Source: Sulfurimonas sp.
GTDB taxonomy: Bacteria; Campylobacterota; Campylobacteria; Campylobacterales; Sulfurimonadaceae
Direction: 5' to 3'
DNA: 57,981 nucleotides
Assembly: GCF_026991475.1 (NCBI RefSeq)
Contig: NZ_JALXBK010000072.1
Coordinates: forward strand, 1-57,981
Shown: piece by piece, positions 36,828 through 44,931 of the stretch
Numbering within the stretch: position 1 is the first letter of the stretch
How the letters are laid out: the number at the start of each line of letters is the position of its first letter
Position numbers and translations under genes: made by a program
Notes under the pieces: generated by a model
Told to the model about the DNA's origin: nothing
Seen by the model: the letters and a program-made list of their open reading frames with translations, nothing else
The model's database searches: none

Positions 36828-37946
36828 ATGGATTTACTAACTTTACAAGAGTACTGGTGGTTTTTAGTAAGCGTCATAGGCGCTCTGTTTGTCTTTATGA
36901 CATTTGTACAAGGTGGGCAGACACTGCTTTACAGACTCGGACGCACTGAAGATGAACGCGACCTGCTCATTAACTCACTTGGAAGAAAATGGGAGCTCAC
37001 TTTTACTATGCTCGTTATGTTTGGTGGTGCGCTCTTTGCTGCGTTTCCTCTCTTTTATGCTGTAAGTTTTGGTGGTGCATACTATGTTTGGATGGCAATT
37101 CTTTTTTGTTTTATCATTCAGGCTGTTGCATACGAGTATAGAAAAAAACCAGACAACCTTTATGGAGAAAAATTTTATGAAATACTTCTTTACATCAACG
37201 GTTCACTTGGAATTTTTCTTATCGGTGTAGCACTAGGAACACTCTTTAGTGGTGGAAATTTTGTAGTAAACAGTTCTCACCTTTCACACTGGACTATGCA
37301 AAGCTACGGTTTAGAAGCGCTGCTTAATCCTTTTAATGTTGCGTTTGGTCTTATGCTTGTTTTCCTCTCTCGAATGCAAGCAGGTCTCTACTTTTTAAAC
37401 TCTCTTGATGCTCCAGCAATTGTGCAAAGAATAAAAAAAGTAGTTACAATAAACTTTATTATGTTTTTAGTGCTATTTTTGTTTGTTCTTGGAATGATTC
37501 TGTTTTCACAAGGTTTAGTTTATAACCCAACAACAGGCGTTGTAAGCGTAAAAAGTATGAAATTTCTTCATAGCTTTTTAGATATGCCAATCTTGCTTGT
37601 TCTTTTAGTTGTCGGTGTTGTCTCCCTACTTTGGGGCGTTTTCATCGCACTTGTAAAAAACAGTGATAAAGCTATCTGGTTTACAGGTTTTGGCGTTATT
37701 TTAACTGTAACTATTGTTATGCTTATTTTAGGGCTTGACAACTCAGTTTACTATCCATCTCTTGCAGATATGCAGAGTTCACTTACCATTGCAAACTCTT
37801 CGGGAAGTCACTATACACTCAGCGTTATGGCTGTTGTATCGCTTCTTGTTCCTGTTGTTGCGGGGTACATTTTCTTTGTATGGCGTTCTATGGACAAAAC
37901 AAAATTAACAATCGATGAAATCAAATCTGATTCACATCACTACTAG
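36828..37946 (+). CDS. cydB: cytochrome bd ubiquinol oxidase subunit II
   Basis: 372 residues with about eight membrane helices. Early FVQGGQTLLYRLGRTEDERDLL and the LGRKWE segment match CydB of this group, though the sequence is divergent from the E. coli form. It pairs with CydA. GGAGG stands 7 bases before the ATG. It is followed after 8 bases by an unlisted small membrane protein gene. One AAACGCAG at 37039. Confidence 0.93.
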   Translation: MDLLTLQEYWWFLVSVIGALFVFMTFVQGGQTLLYRLGRTEDERDLLINSLGRKWELTFTMLVMFGGALFAAFPLFYAVSFGGAYYVWMAILFCFIIQAVAYEYRKKPDNLYGEKFYEILLYINGSLGIFLIGVALGTLFSGGNFVVNSSHLSHWTMQSYGLEALLNPFNVAFGLMLVFLSRMQAGLYFLNSLDAPAIVQRIKKVVTINFIMFLVLFLFVLGMILFSQGLVYNPTTGVVSVKSMKFLHSFLDMPILLVLLVVGVVSLLWGVFIALVKNSDKAIWFTGFGVILTVTIVMLILGLDNSVYYPSLADMQSSLTIANSSGSHYTLSVMAVVSLLVPVVAGYIFFVWRSMDKTKLTIDEIKSDSHHY

Positions 37947-37954
37947 GAGATTTT

Positions 37955-38101
37955 ATGGAAAATTTATCTGAAATAATTTGGTATGTAAGCTGGCCAATTC
38001 TTATATATGTTAGCTTAAAGTTTGTCCAGTTAAACCTTGGACATTTTAAAAAAATGGAACGCCTTGAAGAGCTTGAAGCTCTTCATGCAGAAGATAAATA
38101 G
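37955..38101 (+). CDS. 48-residue membrane protein at the end of the cyd operon (CydX-like position)
   Basis: ATG at 37955 follows TAGGAG with 6 bases of spacing, and the frame runs to TAG at 38099-38101. The product begins MENLSEIIWYVSWPILIYVS, giving one N-terminal membrane helix, then a charged cytoplasmic-type tail (MERLEELEALHAEDK). Size, topology and place after cydAB match CydX/CydH/CydS-type subunits of cytochrome bd, which stabilise the haems. Sequence identity to CydX itself is not evident. The stop codon lies in the operon's terminator stem. Confidence 0.75.
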   Translation: MENLSEIIWYVSWPILIYVSLKFVQLNLGHFKKMERLEELEALHAEDK

Positions 38102-38125
38102 GGGAAATAACTTCCCCTATTTATC
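38093..38125. terminator. bidirectional terminator, cyd operon versus DJ-1 gene
   Basis: GATAAATAGGGGAA (38093-38106) and TTCCCCTATTTATC (38112-38125) form a perfect 14-bp stem with an ATAAC loop. The A/T-rich outer half supplies a U-tract in both directions. It lies between the convergent cyd operon and the DJ-1 gene. Confidence 0.85.
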
Positions 38126-38128
38126 TAT

Positions 38129-38692
38129 TTAGTTGCAATAATTTGCTAAAAGTCCACTTTTAATAGCATCATAGCGCTCTTGACCTTTAAGCTTTTTCAC
38201 AATTGCAAGTGCAAAACAGATGGCAGTTGCAGGACCGCGAGAAGTCATAACATTTGCATCTTCTACCACCATCATTTTATCACCCATATAGCCCTCTTTT
38301 TTTATCTCCTCTTCTACAGAAGGGTAACAAGTATATTTCTCTTTTAAAACACCCGCTTTATTTAGAGCAAATGGTGCAGCACAGATAGCGCCTATATTTT
38401 TACCTTTTGCATCCATTTCACGCAAGAGATTTTGCACATTTTTATCATCTGCGAGTGCATGTGTACCACCCCATCCACCAGGAAGCACTATCATATCGAG
38501 TTCGTCTGCGTTTACATCTCTTACCTCTACATCAGCCTCAATACTAATGCCATTTGCACCTTTTACCAGCATCACTGCGTTTAGAGAAGCCACTACTACT
38601 TCTATCTCTGCGCGTCTAAGAACATCTATGATGCTCACCGCTTCTATCTCTTCAAATTCACCGGCAAGTGGTACTAAAACTTTTATACTCAT
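38129..38692 (-). CDS. DJ-1/PfpI family protein
   Basis: 187 residues from ATG 38692. VLVPLAGEFEEIEAVSIIDVLRR-type N-terminus with the conserved Glu, the nucleophile elbow GAICAAPFAL (Cys near 103), and TSRGPATAICFALAIV place it with DJ-1/YajL/ThiJ proteins, linked to oxidative or carbonyl stress and chaperone roles. The longer frame starting at 38839 adds 49 basic residues overlapping the divergent gene, so I reject it; AAGGATG precedes ATG 38692. AAACGCAG copies at 38506 and 38575. Confidence 0.9.
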   Translation of the reverse strand: MSIKVLVPLAGEFEEIEAVSIIDVLRRAEIEVVVASLNAVMLVKGANGISIEADVEVRDVNADELDMIVLPGGWGGTHALADDKNVQNLLREMDAKGKNIGAICAAPFALNKAGVLKEKYTCYPSVEEEIKKEGYMGDKMMVVEDANVMTSRGPATAICFALAIVKKLKGQERYDAIKSGLLANYCN

Positions 38693-38795
38693 AATACATC
38701 CTTCATTTTTTTCTCTTATTCTACTACAATATTTATAAATAATTAAAACAATTAGTGATATGATGTGAGTATTTAATTTTAAGGAACTCTTACGT

Positions 38796-39677
38796 TTGAA
38801 AAATTTACTCGTACTTTTACTTATAGCTTTTTTTTTCATATCCTGTTCCTCAAAACCAGAAACTAAGTCTATAACTATCTCGACAAACCAATGGATAGGC
38901 TATTCACCCCTTTTCTATGCTTATCAAAAGGGCTACCTTAAAAAACTCAACATCAAACTCATAAATAATGTCTCCCTTGCCGAAGCTGCTGATGTTTACC
39001 GTGTAGGACAAGCAAATATGGTCACTACAACACAGCACGAGTACAACTCTTTAAGAGAATCAACACATGACATTGTCCCTATCATCTTACTAGACCGCTC
39101 TAATGGTGGAGACATGGTACTTTCAAACCGTAGCATTGCAGCACTCAAAAAGAGCAAAAAAATCTATGCCTATTTAGAAGTAGACTCCATTAATCAAGAG
39201 ATTTTAAAAGATTTTGTCGCAAACAACTCTATAAATCTCAATAAACTTGTCATCATTAACAAAGATCAGGAGCAGATACACGATGTAGACTTTAAAAAAC
39301 TTAAGAAAAAAGACCTGCTCATTGTTACCTACACTCCTTATGATGTTGCACTCAAAGCAGAAGGTTTTCATGAAGTCGCGTCAACGAAAAACATTGACAC
39401 TATTATTGTTATCGATGCACTCTGCAGCACAAAAGAACTACTAAAAAATAATAAAAAAAGATTACTCAAATTAAAAAAAATAATAGACCAATCAATAGAT
39501 GAAATCAATCAAAACCCACATCAAGCATATAAAACAGTAGCAAGATATCTCTCAAACATTAACTATAATGAATTTACAACTTCACTCAAAAATATCAAAT
39601 GGATAAACAAGCCCTCTGATGATCTTTTAGAGTTCATAAACAAATACCACTACACCAAGGAAAATATACTCAAATAG
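38796..39677 (+). CDS. solute-binding lipoprotein, NMT1/SsuA-like
   Basis: 293 residues. The signal sequence ends in a lipobox, FISC, with Cys near residue 17, so it is probably a lipoprotein. ISTNQWIGYSPLFYAYQKGYL and AADVYRVGQANMVTTTQHEY match the NMT1/SsuA/TauA family of periplasmic binding proteins. The start is TTG, with AAGGA about 10 bases upstream. No ABC permease or ATPase gene is near. Instead the stop directly abuts the ATG of a membrane GGDEF-EAL protein, so the binding protein is more likely a signal receptor than a transporter part. Confidence 0.88.
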   Translation: MKNLLVLLLIAFFFISCSSKPETKSITISTNQWIGYSPLFYAYQKGYLKKLNIKLINNVSLAEAADVYRVGQANMVTTTQHEYNSLRESTHDIVPIILLDRSNGGDMVLSNRSIAALKKSKKIYAYLEVDSINQEILKDFVANNSINLNKLVIINKDQEQIHDVDFKKLKKKDLLIVTYTPYDVALKAEGFHEVASTKNIDTIIVIDALCSTKELLKNNKKRLLKLKKIIDQSIDEINQNPHQAYKTVARYLSNINYNEFTTSLKNIKWINKPSDDLLEFINKYHYTKENILK

Positions 39678-41669
39678 ATGAAAACTATATCAATTAAAAA
39701 ATTCTCTTCTCTCGTATTAGCATTTATACTTGTTAGTGTATTTTTACTTTTTTATGACTTTTATTTAAAAGAAAAACACATCACAGAAACACTGATACAA
39801 ACAAATTTGCAAACTGCTGCACTTAACCTCAATGAATTTTTACGAAAAAATTTTGACCCTGCACATATTGGTACTATTACATCGCAGCTTGATAGTCGTC
39901 TCGTTAGTAATAAAACCCTCTCTTCCATTGAAATTGTCAATGAGCAAAACAAAATTATTTACTCTTCACTAGACTACACAAAAGGAAGATCAGACCAAAA
40001 CAGAACATGTATGCCCATTACACAAATAATGCAAAGCAAACTTGACACAACACCCTGCTATCAATTTGCTATAGAGCATTTTGAAGGTTTGGTAGGACAT
40101 GATTACAAAATAATTTTAGGTATTGATTTACAATACATCTATAAAATACTGACACAAGAAGCACAGCAGATACTTGAAGTTGCACTATTTTTTACTTTCA
40201 TCCTTTTTCTGATTCTCTACTTTTCACTTCATAACTATATCATTAAACCATTAGAAGCACTTAGAAACTATGCATACTATAGTGAGTATTCACCAAAAGA
40301 ATTTATCATAAAAGAGTTTGAATCCATCAGATACTCTTTAGAGATGACATTTAAACGTCTTAAAACAGAGCAGGAAAATCTCTACAACCTCTCTACTAAA
40401 GATCCTCTCACACAGCTTTATAACAGAAATGACCTGCAATCTCAAATAAAGCGTATTATTGCTTCTTCAAAGAGAAGCCATAAAAAATTTGCTATCATTT
40501 TTCTTGATTTAGACAACTTTAAAAATATAAATGACTCTCTAGGTCATCATTTTGGTGATATTGTACTCAAGCGTATCGCTAACTATCTGCGTAATGCTAT
40601 AAGAGAAAATGATGTTCCTGCTAGAATTGGTGGTGATGAATTTCTTGTTGTTCTTCCTGATACTGAAAATGAGCATAGTGTCATTGAAGTTCTTAATCGT
40701 ATCCAGCACCATATTGCTGCTCCGATTCTTATTCAAAAGGAGCGTTATAACATTACAGTAAGTATGGGTGTTGCCATCTATCCAAAAGATGGCAAAGACT
40801 TCAACACACTGCTCAAACATGCAGATATTGCTATGTACAATGCAAAAGCACTTGGCAAAAACAACTACCAGTTCTTTACAGACCAACTCAATAAAAGTGT
40901 CCAAGAGAAGATAAAGATGCAAACACTCCTTGCAACTGCATTAGAAAAAGGTTACTTTGAACTCTTTTACCAACCAAAAGTTGATATAAATACCAATACA
41001 ATAACAGGCTGTGAAGCACTCATTCGTCTTGTGGACCCACAAGAGGGCATCATTGCACCAGATAGATTTATTCCTATAGTAGAAGAGAACGGAATGATAA
41101 TCGCCATAGGAGAGTGGATAATCAAAGAAGCTTGTGAGCAGATACAAAAATGGCAAACAACACCACTCAAAAATATCAAACTCTCCATCAATGTTTCAGG
41201 GGTGCAGCTTGAAGAGAGAAACTTTCTTGAGATGCTTGAAGAAAATCTTAGCTGTATTGAGAGTGCAAAGCTTGACATAGAGCTTACAGAGTCGGTACTT
41301 ATAAGAGAGTTTGATGAAAAAATCAAGCTCCTGCATGAGATGAAAAAACTCGGTATTACACTCTCTTTAGATGATTTTGGTACAGGCTACTCATCACTCT
41401 CATATCTTAGAGACATCCCATTTGATACGCTTAAAATCGACAAAAGTTTCATTGACACAATGCAAGAAAACAGAGCCTTTATAAATATGATAATAGGAAT
41501 TTCACAAGATTTAAAACTTGAAGTAGTCGCAGAGGGCGTTGAAACGCAACAACAACTTGAGTTTCTAAAAGAGATGCAATGTGAGATATATCAGGGTTAT
41601 CTCTGCTCTAAACCTCTTCCTGCACACCAATTTGAAGAGCGTTTTAGAGAGTGTAATCATATCTCATAA
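39678..41669 (+). CDS. membrane GGDEF-EAL protein paired with a binding lipoprotein
   Basis: 663 residues. Membrane helix at about 8-27, periplasmic domain of about 135 residues with two cysteines (TCMPI, TPCYQF), membrane helix at about 166-190, GGDEF domain with intact GGDEF near 317 after DPLTQLYNRND, and EAL domain with EALIRL near 445, DDFGTGYSSLSYL and EVVAEGVE. Both catalytic motifs look complete, so it could make or break c-di-GMP. No spacer separates it from the lipoprotein gene. The arrangement resembles Vibrio NspS-MbaA, where a binding protein reports polyamines to a GGDEF-EAL enzyme. No AAACGCAG copy in it. Confidence 0.92.
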   Translation: MKTISIKKFSSLVLAFILVSVFLLFYDFYLKEKHITETLIQTNLQTAALNLNEFLRKNFDPAHIGTITSQLDSRLVSNKTLSSIEIVNEQNKIIYSSLDYTKGRSDQNRTCMPITQIMQSKLDTTPCYQFAIEHFEGLVGHDYKIILGIDLQYIYKILTQEAQQILEVALFFTFILFLILYFSLHNYIIKPLEALRNYAYYSEYSPKEFIIKEFESIRYSLEMTFKRLKTEQENLYNLSTKDPLTQLYNRNDLQSQIKRIIASSKRSHKKFAIIFLDLDNFKNINDSLGHHFGDIVLKRIANYLRNAIRENDVPARIGGDEFLVVLPDTENEHSVIEVLNRIQHHIAAPILIQKERYNITVSMGVAIYPKDGKDFNTLLKHADIAMYNAKALGKNNYQFFTDQLNKSVQEKIKMQTLLATALEKGYFELFYQPKVDINTNTITGCEALIRLVDPQEGIIAPDRFIPIVEENGMIIAIGEWIIKEACEQIQKWQTTPLKNIKLSINVSGVQLEERNFLEMLEENLSCIESAKLDIELTESVLIREFDEKIKLLHEMKKLGITLSLDDFGTGYSSLSYLRDIPFDTLKIDKSFIDTMQENRAFINMIIGISQDLKLEVVAEGVETQQQLEFLKEMQCEIYQGYLCSKPLPAHQFEERFRECNHIS

Positions 41670-41692
41670 TATATCTGTAACCTTTTTTTAAG

Positions 41693-41698
41693 TATAAT
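41693..41698 (+). promoter_or_regulatory. -10 box of pyrD
   Basis: TATAAT at 41693-41698 follows a run of seven T, the usual epsilonproteobacterial layout, 28 bases before the chosen pyrD start. It implies pyrD and the M16 gene have their own promoter. Confidence 0.55.
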
Positions 41699-41725
41699 CA
41701 CCCAATTTTAAATAAGTGGATGATT

Positions 41726-42784
41726 ATGCTAAATTATGATTTTATAAAACCATATCTTTTTAAACTGCAACCAGAAAATGCACACCATGTTGCAGAGTGT
41801 GTGCTGCGTTTACCAAATATCTGTCAAATTCCTTTTAACCCCTTTTTAGAGTCTCATTTTATAACAGATGACTCTCTCAAACAAGAGATTTTTGGTCGTA
41901 CATTTTACAACCCAGTTGGACTTGGCGCAGGATTTGATAAAAATGCAACAATGATACGCGGCATCCAAATACTTGGATTTGGTTTTACCGAGATTGGGAC
42001 AGTGACACCAAAACCACAAGCGGGAAATCCAAAACCAAGAATGTTTCGCCATGTAGAAGAACAGAGCATTCAAAACGCAATGGGCTTTAACAATGATGGA
42101 GCTTACAAAGTTGTAAAACGCCTTAAAAAACGCTACCCATTTACAACGCCTATTGGTGTAAACATTGGGAAGAACAAAATCACTCCTGAAAAAGAGGCCA
42201 TAAACGACTACACGCACCTTATCAAATCTTTTGATGGTTTGGGAGATTACTTCGTTATCAATATCTCTTCACCAAACACTCCAGGATTGAGAGATTTACA
42301 AAATGAAGAGTTCATCACTAAACTTTTTTCTGAGGCTAAAAAGCTTACTGATATGCCAATTTTACTCAAAATCGCTCCGGATATGGAAGTAGAAGATGCA
42401 GTAGCACTTACAAAAATGGCTGTTGAAAAAGGGGCAGATGGTATCATCGCTACCAATACAACCATAGACTACTCACTTGTAAAACATCCTAAAAGCATCG
42501 GTGGACTTAGTGGTGCAGTGCTTAAAGAGAAGAGCTTTAAAATCTTCGATGCAATAGCAAAAGAGCTTTATGGTAAAACAGTGCTTATCTCTGTAGGTGG
42601 CATTGACTCTGCACAAGAGGCATATAGACGTATAAAAGCAGGTGCAAATCTTGTCCAAATTCTCAGCGGCATCGTGTTTCACGGACCAGATATGATAATG
42701 AACATAAACAAAGAGCTTATAGAACTTCTTAAAGCAGATGGGTTTAAAAACATTACAGAGGCAATAGGAAGCGACAGAAAATAA
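41726..42784 (+). CDS. pyrD: dihydroorotate dehydrogenase (quinone), class 2
   Basis: 352 residues. The N-terminal amphipathic helix region (FKLQPENAHHVAE) marks the membrane-bound class 2 enzyme; GLGAGFDKN, EIGTVTPKPQ, ISSPNTPGLRDLQ (catalytic Ser) and SVGGIDSAQEA are FMN- and substrate-site motifs. It oxidises dihydroorotate with quinone as acceptor. ATG 41726 has GTGGA 5 bases upstream; ATG 41720, two codons earlier, has none. Its TAA overlaps the ATG of the M16 peptidase by one base. Confidence 0.96.
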   Translation: MLNYDFIKPYLFKLQPENAHHVAECVLRLPNICQIPFNPFLESHFITDDSLKQEIFGRTFYNPVGLGAGFDKNATMIRGIQILGFGFTEIGTVTPKPQAGNPKPRMFRHVEEQSIQNAMGFNNDGAYKVVKRLKKRYPFTTPIGVNIGKNKITPEKEAINDYTHLIKSFDGLGDYFVINISSPNTPGLRDLQNEEFITKLFSEAKKLTDMPILLKIAPDMEVEDAVALTKMAVEKGADGIIATNTTIDYSLVKHPKSIGGLSGAVLKEKSFKIFDAIAKELYGKTVLISVGGIDSAQEAYRRIKAGANLVQILSGIVFHGPDMIMNINKELIELLKADGFKNITEAIGSDRK

Positions 42785-44076
42785 TGAAACTTTTTTTAAC
42801 AATACTACTAATAACAGGAACACTAATGGCATCATCACTACCAAAGTATGAGACAAAGACTCTAAAAAATGGACTACAAATTGTAGTTATTCCACTCAAA
42901 AATCATTCAGATGTTATCTCAACAGACATCTTTTACAAAGTGGGAAGCCGTAATGAAGTAATGGGAAAAACAGGCATTGCACATATGCTTGAACATATGA
43001 ACTTCAAAAGTACAAAAAATCTTAAAGCTGGCGAATTTGACAGAGATGTTAAAAGTGTGGGTGGTGTAAACAATGCCTCAACAAGTTTTGACTACACACA
43101 CTACTTCATAAAATCAAGCAGTGAAAACCTTAAAACTTCTGTAGGTCTTTTTGCAGAACTTATGCAAAATCTTAGTCTTAAAGATAAAGAGTTCCAACCA
43201 GAGAGAAATGTTGTTATGGAAGAGAGACGCTGGAGAACAGACAACTCACCACTTGGCTATCTCTACTTTAGACTCTTTAACAATGCCTATATTTACCACC
43301 CGTACCACTGGACTCCTATTGGATTTGCAAATGACATCAAAACATGGACAATTGAAGACATAAGAAAATTTCACAAAACCTACTACCAACCACAAAACGC
43401 TGTTTTAATGGTTACAGGCGATGTTAATCCTAAAGATGTTTTCAAAGAAGCAAAAGCCGCGTTTGGGAAAATAAAAAATGATGGCAAAATTCCTAAAGTA
43501 AAATTTATAGAACCAAAACAAGATGGTGCAAAAAGAGTGATTATTCATAAAGATAGCGAAGTTGAGATGCTTGCAATCACTTTTCACATTCCAAACTTTA
43601 AAGACCCTGACCAAGTAACCCTTAGTGTTATTTCTGAAATTTTATACTCTGGAAAAAGCTCACGACTCTACAAAGATTTAGTAGATAAAAAACGTCTTGT
43701 AAATTCTATTTATGCCTATAATATGGAAAATACCGATCCGGGACTTTTTATATTTATGGCAACTTGTAATCCAGGCGTAAAAGCAGAAACCGTAGAAAAA
43801 GAGCTTATTAAGCAAATAAACAAAATGAAAACAACAAAAGTGACAAAAGCGGAGCTTGAAAAAGTAAAAATAAATACAAAATCTGATTTTATTTACTCCT
43901 TAGAGAGTTCAACTTCTGTGGCAAATCTCTTTGGAAGCTACCTTGTGCGTGGTGATGTTAAACCACTTCTTCATTATGAAGAGGATGTCAATAAAATTAC
44001 TCCCCAAAAAGTACAAGAAGTTGCAAACAAATACTTCGACTTCAACACTTCTACTACAGTTATTTTAAAAAAATAA
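42784..44076 (+). CDS. M16 family zinc peptidase, secreted
   Basis: 430 residues with a signal peptide of about 18. HMLEH (inverted zinc motif HxxEH) near residue 71, with the third-ligand Glu region further on (NVVMEERR), indicates an active insulinase-type subunit; the C-terminal M16_C half is present, so this is one full clamshell half. Periplasmic, target unknown. Coupled to pyrD by a one-base overlap, a common arrangement in this phylum. A strong terminator follows. Confidence 0.93.
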   Translation: MKLFLTILLITGTLMASSLPKYETKTLKNGLQIVVIPLKNHSDVISTDIFYKVGSRNEVMGKTGIAHMLEHMNFKSTKNLKAGEFDRDVKSVGGVNNASTSFDYTHYFIKSSSENLKTSVGLFAELMQNLSLKDKEFQPERNVVMEERRWRTDNSPLGYLYFRLFNNAYIYHPYHWTPIGFANDIKTWTIEDIRKFHKTYYQPQNAVLMVTGDVNPKDVFKEAKAAFGKIKNDGKIPKVKFIEPKQDGAKRVIIHKDSEVEMLAITFHIPNFKDPDQVTLSVISEILYSGKSSRLYKDLVDKKRLVNSIYAYNMENTDPGLFIFMATCNPGVKAETVEKELIKQINKMKTTKVTKAELEKVKINTKSDFIYSLESSTSVANLFGSYLVRGDVKPLLHYEEDVNKITPQKVQEVANKYFDFNTSTTVILKK

Positions 44077-44081
44077 CACAG

Positions 44082-44105
44082 AAAGAGCATCTCTGCTCTT
44101 TTTTT
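44082..44105 (+). terminator. intrinsic terminator after the M16 peptidase
   Basis: AAAGAGCA (44082-44089), loop TCTC, TGCTCTTT (44094-44101), then an unbroken T-run to 44105. A classic Rho-independent terminator closing pyrD-M16. Confidence 0.9.
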
Positions 44106-44140
44106 AACCATCTTATATAAAAAAATCTAATACAACACGA

Positions 44141-44171
44141 TATAATTCTATAACTTTTTATTATAAGGTGG
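44141..44171 (+). promoter_or_regulatory. promoter and ribosome binding site of the LolA-like/MMPL operon
   Basis: TATAAT at 44141-44146 and AAGGTGG at 44165-44171 precede the ATG at 44182. With the terminator just upstream, this defines the start of a four-gene transcript running to 50590. Confidence 0.6.
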
Positions 44172-44181
44172 AATTATTTCT

Positions 44182-44931
44182 ATGCTAAAAACTCTCATTC
44201 TCGTTGTTCTATCCATTAACCTCTTTGCCATCACAAACCAAGAAGTGGCAAATAAATGTGAAGCTGTTATGAAAGGCTTCAAAAGTTCTAAATCACAAAT
44301 GCAAATGACACTCATCAATGCTAATAAACAGAGACGCTCGCGCGATATGAGCATGATGACACTAGAGAGTTCTAAAGGGAACAAGTCACTTATGACCTTT
44401 CTCTCTCCCGCAGATGTTAAAGGAACTAAATTTTTAAACCATGAACACATTAACAAAGACGATGACCAGTGGCTCTACCTTCCTGCACTTAAGCGTGTAA
44501 AGCGTATTGCTTCAAGCAGTAAGTCGGGTTCATTTATGGGTTCAGAATTTTCTTACGAAGATTTAAGCTCATTCAATCCAAAAAAGTACATCTTCAAAGG
44601 TGATGCAAAAGTCGGCACACTTAATGGCAAAAAAGTCTACATTGGAGAGCGTACTCCAAAGAGTAAAAATTCTGGATACACAAAAGAGGTCTCTTATGTC
44701 GATGCCAAAACTTTTCTCATTCAAAAAGTGGACTACTATGACAGAAAACATGAACTACTTAAAACTGCCACCTTTGACAAATACAACAAAATAGATGGCA
44801 AATGGCGCGTAGTCCAGATGACAATGGTAAATCACCAAAACCATAAAAAAACCATTCTTGTCTGGAAAAATGAAAAAATAAAACTCCATCTCAGAGACAA
44901 AGATTTCAATAAAAGAGTGTTGAAAAGATAA
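44182..44931 (+). CDS. LolA-like outer-membrane lipoprotein-sorting protein
   Basis: 249 residues with a signal peptide of about 17. LSPADVKGTKFLNHEH, QWLYLPALKRVKRIASS and SFMGSEFSYEDL are marks of the LolA/LppX-fold family that accompanies RND/MMPL transporters. It should bind lipid acyl chains in a periplasmic beta-barrel-like cup. The stop overlaps the start of the next gene by one base. It probably hands lipid between the MMPL transporter and the outer membrane; cargo unknown. Confidence 0.88.
   Translation: MLKTLILVVLSINLFAITNQEVANKCEAVMKGFKSSKSQMQMTLINANKQRRSRDMSMMTLESSKGNKSLMTFLSPADVKGTKFLNHEHINKDDDQWLYLPALKRVKRIASSSKSGSFMGSEFSYEDLSSFNPKKYIFKGDAKVGTLNGKKVYIGERTPKSKNSGYTKEVSYVDAKTFLIQKVDYYDRKHELLKTATFDKYNKIDGKWRVVQMTMVNHQNHKKTILVWKNEKIKLHLRDKDFNKRVLKR

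Noticed and set aside
38693-38839. Longer DJ-1 frame starting at 38839
   Set aside because: It adds 49 basic, non-conserved residues overlapping the divergent lipoprotein gene; ATG 38692 has a good ribosome binding site and begins the conserved domain.
38796-39677. Lipoprotein as part of an ABC importer
   Set aside because: No permease or ATPase gene is adjacent; the only coupled gene is a GGDEF-EAL enzyme.
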